From the NCBI RefSeq assembly GCF_014192475.1, contig NZ_JACHXZ010000001.1:1102110-1166109 (forward strand): DNA of 64,000 nucleotides. The letters are read 5' to 3'. Made by a program: the position numbers and the translations under genes. Below, in pieces: positions 63,250 to 64,000 of the stretch. This DNA is from Simiduia aestuariiviva. Its GTDB lineage: Bacteria; Pseudomonadota; Gammaproteobacteria; Pseudomonadales; Cellvibrionaceae. Position 1 is the stretch's first letter; every line of letters begins with the position of its first letter. The notes under the pieces are model-generated. The model did not search any database, was not told the DNA's origin, and worked only from the letters and a program-made list of their open reading frames with translations.

Positions 63250-64000
63250 GTGTGCCTTCCCATCGGCCCGCCATTGACCGTCAGGCATTTTTCGCGGCAC
63301 TTGAATCATTTCAGGCTCAAGAGGCTTTGCAAACCGGAATTTTGCTCATTGATCTCTGCAACCTAGGGGAAATCAATCAACAGTCTGGCTATGTTGCCGG
63401 CGATGCAGCCATCGACACCTGCATGGAGCGGTTAAAAGCAATATGCAAAATGCCGGGCACCTTGTTTCGCACGGGCAGCCATCATTTCGCGTTCATTTTG
63501 CCGGGGCTTTCCAATCCGCCCCTCATGTCCTTAGCCATCAATAAAATAAAGCGGCAACTGGCTGAAACGGTGGTTGTTGGTAGGGAAAGTATTACGCCAG
63601 AAATCCACGTGGGCTTAGCGTTTGGTTCCAGTGATTCAACCAATGCCTATTCGTTGTTTAGGCGGGCTGAGTTGTCGCTCATGGAGTCGCGACGGGGCAA
63701 GCCCTACCGTTTTGACGCGCTGGACGATCAAAGTGACGCCGACGAGCAACATTTGCTGGCGAATGCCTTTCGGCAAGCCCTATTTTCCAATGAATTTGAG
63801 CTTTACTATCAGCCCAAGCTCAATCTAGCGACGGGCAGGGTCGATCAAGTCGAAGCGTTGTTGCGCTGGAATCTCGCGGGTAGAGGATTTATAGCACCGG
63901 ATCAAACAGTTTTATTAGCCGAGCAATTGGGTGAGAGTTATAACCTCACCAAGTGGGTAGTGAATACCGCTGTTCGACAAATTAAAAACTGGCGGCCCGA
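63246..64000 (+). CDS. Degenerate GGDEF plus EAL protein (3' end outside window)
   Basis: Open frame from the ATG at 63246 to the window end (251 codons, no stop). A GGDEF-like domain (~10-160) has the signature replaced by RTGSHHFAF, so it should be inactive. An EAL domain starts near residue 175 (FELYYQPKLNLATG) with VEALLRWN carrying the EAL-type ExLxR motif; the rest is cut off. Translationally coupled to the HD-GYP gene, so the pair probably act as one signalling unit. Confidence 0.85.
   Translation, partial: MSVPSHRPAIDRQAFFAALESFQAQEALQTGILLIDLCNLGEINQQSGYVAGDAAIDTCMERLKAICKMPGTLFRTGSHHFAFILPGLSNPPLMSLAINKIKRQLAETVVVGRESITPEIHVGLAFGSSDSTNAYSLFRRAELSLMESRRGKPYRFDALDDQSDADEQHLLANAFRQALFSNEFELYYQPKLNLATGRVDQVEALLRWNLAGRGFIAPDQTVLLAEQLGESYNLTKWVVNTAVRQIKNWRP

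Noticed and set aside
1-64000. tRNA, rRNA, CRISPR arrays, insertion sequences, prophage
   Set aside because: No repeats, transposase-like proteins, integrases or RNA-gene signatures were seen anywhere in the window.

Overview
The window is a chromosomal segment of a Gram-negative bacterium, almost certainly a gammaproteobacterium. The best evidence is the conserved order rpsB-tsf-pyrH-frr-uppS-cdsA-dxr-rseP-bamA-skp-lpxD-fabZ-lpxA, with rnhB-dnaE-accA further on and a map-glnD-dapC-dapD-dapE block diverging from rpsB. The long-form DapD and the ybgA-like/phrB pair fit a Pseudomonas/Cellvibrio-type lineage; that placement is a guess. I see no rRNA, tRNA, CRISPR array, insertion sequence or prophage. 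No stretch over 300 bases lacks a gene.

Layout. 0.2-8.5 kb: mixed housekeeping genes (M24 peptidase, rsmJ, DUF523/DUF1722 protein with phrB, sdaA, a RibD-C reductase, moaC-moaD-moaE). 8.7-11 kb: a GAF-GAF-GGDEF-EAL protein with all signature motifs present. 11-20 kb, minus strand: dapE, dapD, an ArsC/Spx-like protein, nth, dapC, glnD and map. 20-34.8 kb, plus strand: translation factors, then isoprenoid, phospholipid, outer-membrane assembly and lipid A genes. 34.9-40.2 kb: an interruption of the usual lpxA-lpxB-rnhB order. 40.3-45.7 kb: rnhB, dnaE, accA. 45.9-54.5 kb: signalling genes, including a kinase/regulator pair divergent from a membrane protein plus von Willebrand A lipoprotein. 54.5-61.9 kb: small redox and peptidase genes, two secreted M28 peptidases, poorly known proteins and a DMT transporter. 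62-64 kb: a degenerate HD-GYP protein overlapping a GGDEF-EAL protein cut by the window end.

The most interesting region is 32.3-40.2 kb. It holds two tandem, diverged lpxA genes, a late-acyltransferase-like gene with an altered HX4D/E motif, and an inverted minus-strand operon reading Gfo/Idh/MocA oxidoreductase - DegT aminotransferase - lpxB. The first two match the GnnA/GnnB pair that converts UDP-GlcNAc to its 3-amino analogue in Acidithiobacillus and Leptospira. I infer that this cell can make lipid A with a 2,3-diamino sugar, and that the two LpxA enzymes may divide O-acylation and N-acylation between them.

A second theme is cyclic-di-GMP style proteins whose catalytic signatures are lost: a cytosolic propeller protein with a dead GGDEF, an HD-GYP protein lacking the first His of its HD pair, and a dead GGDEF fused to EAL.
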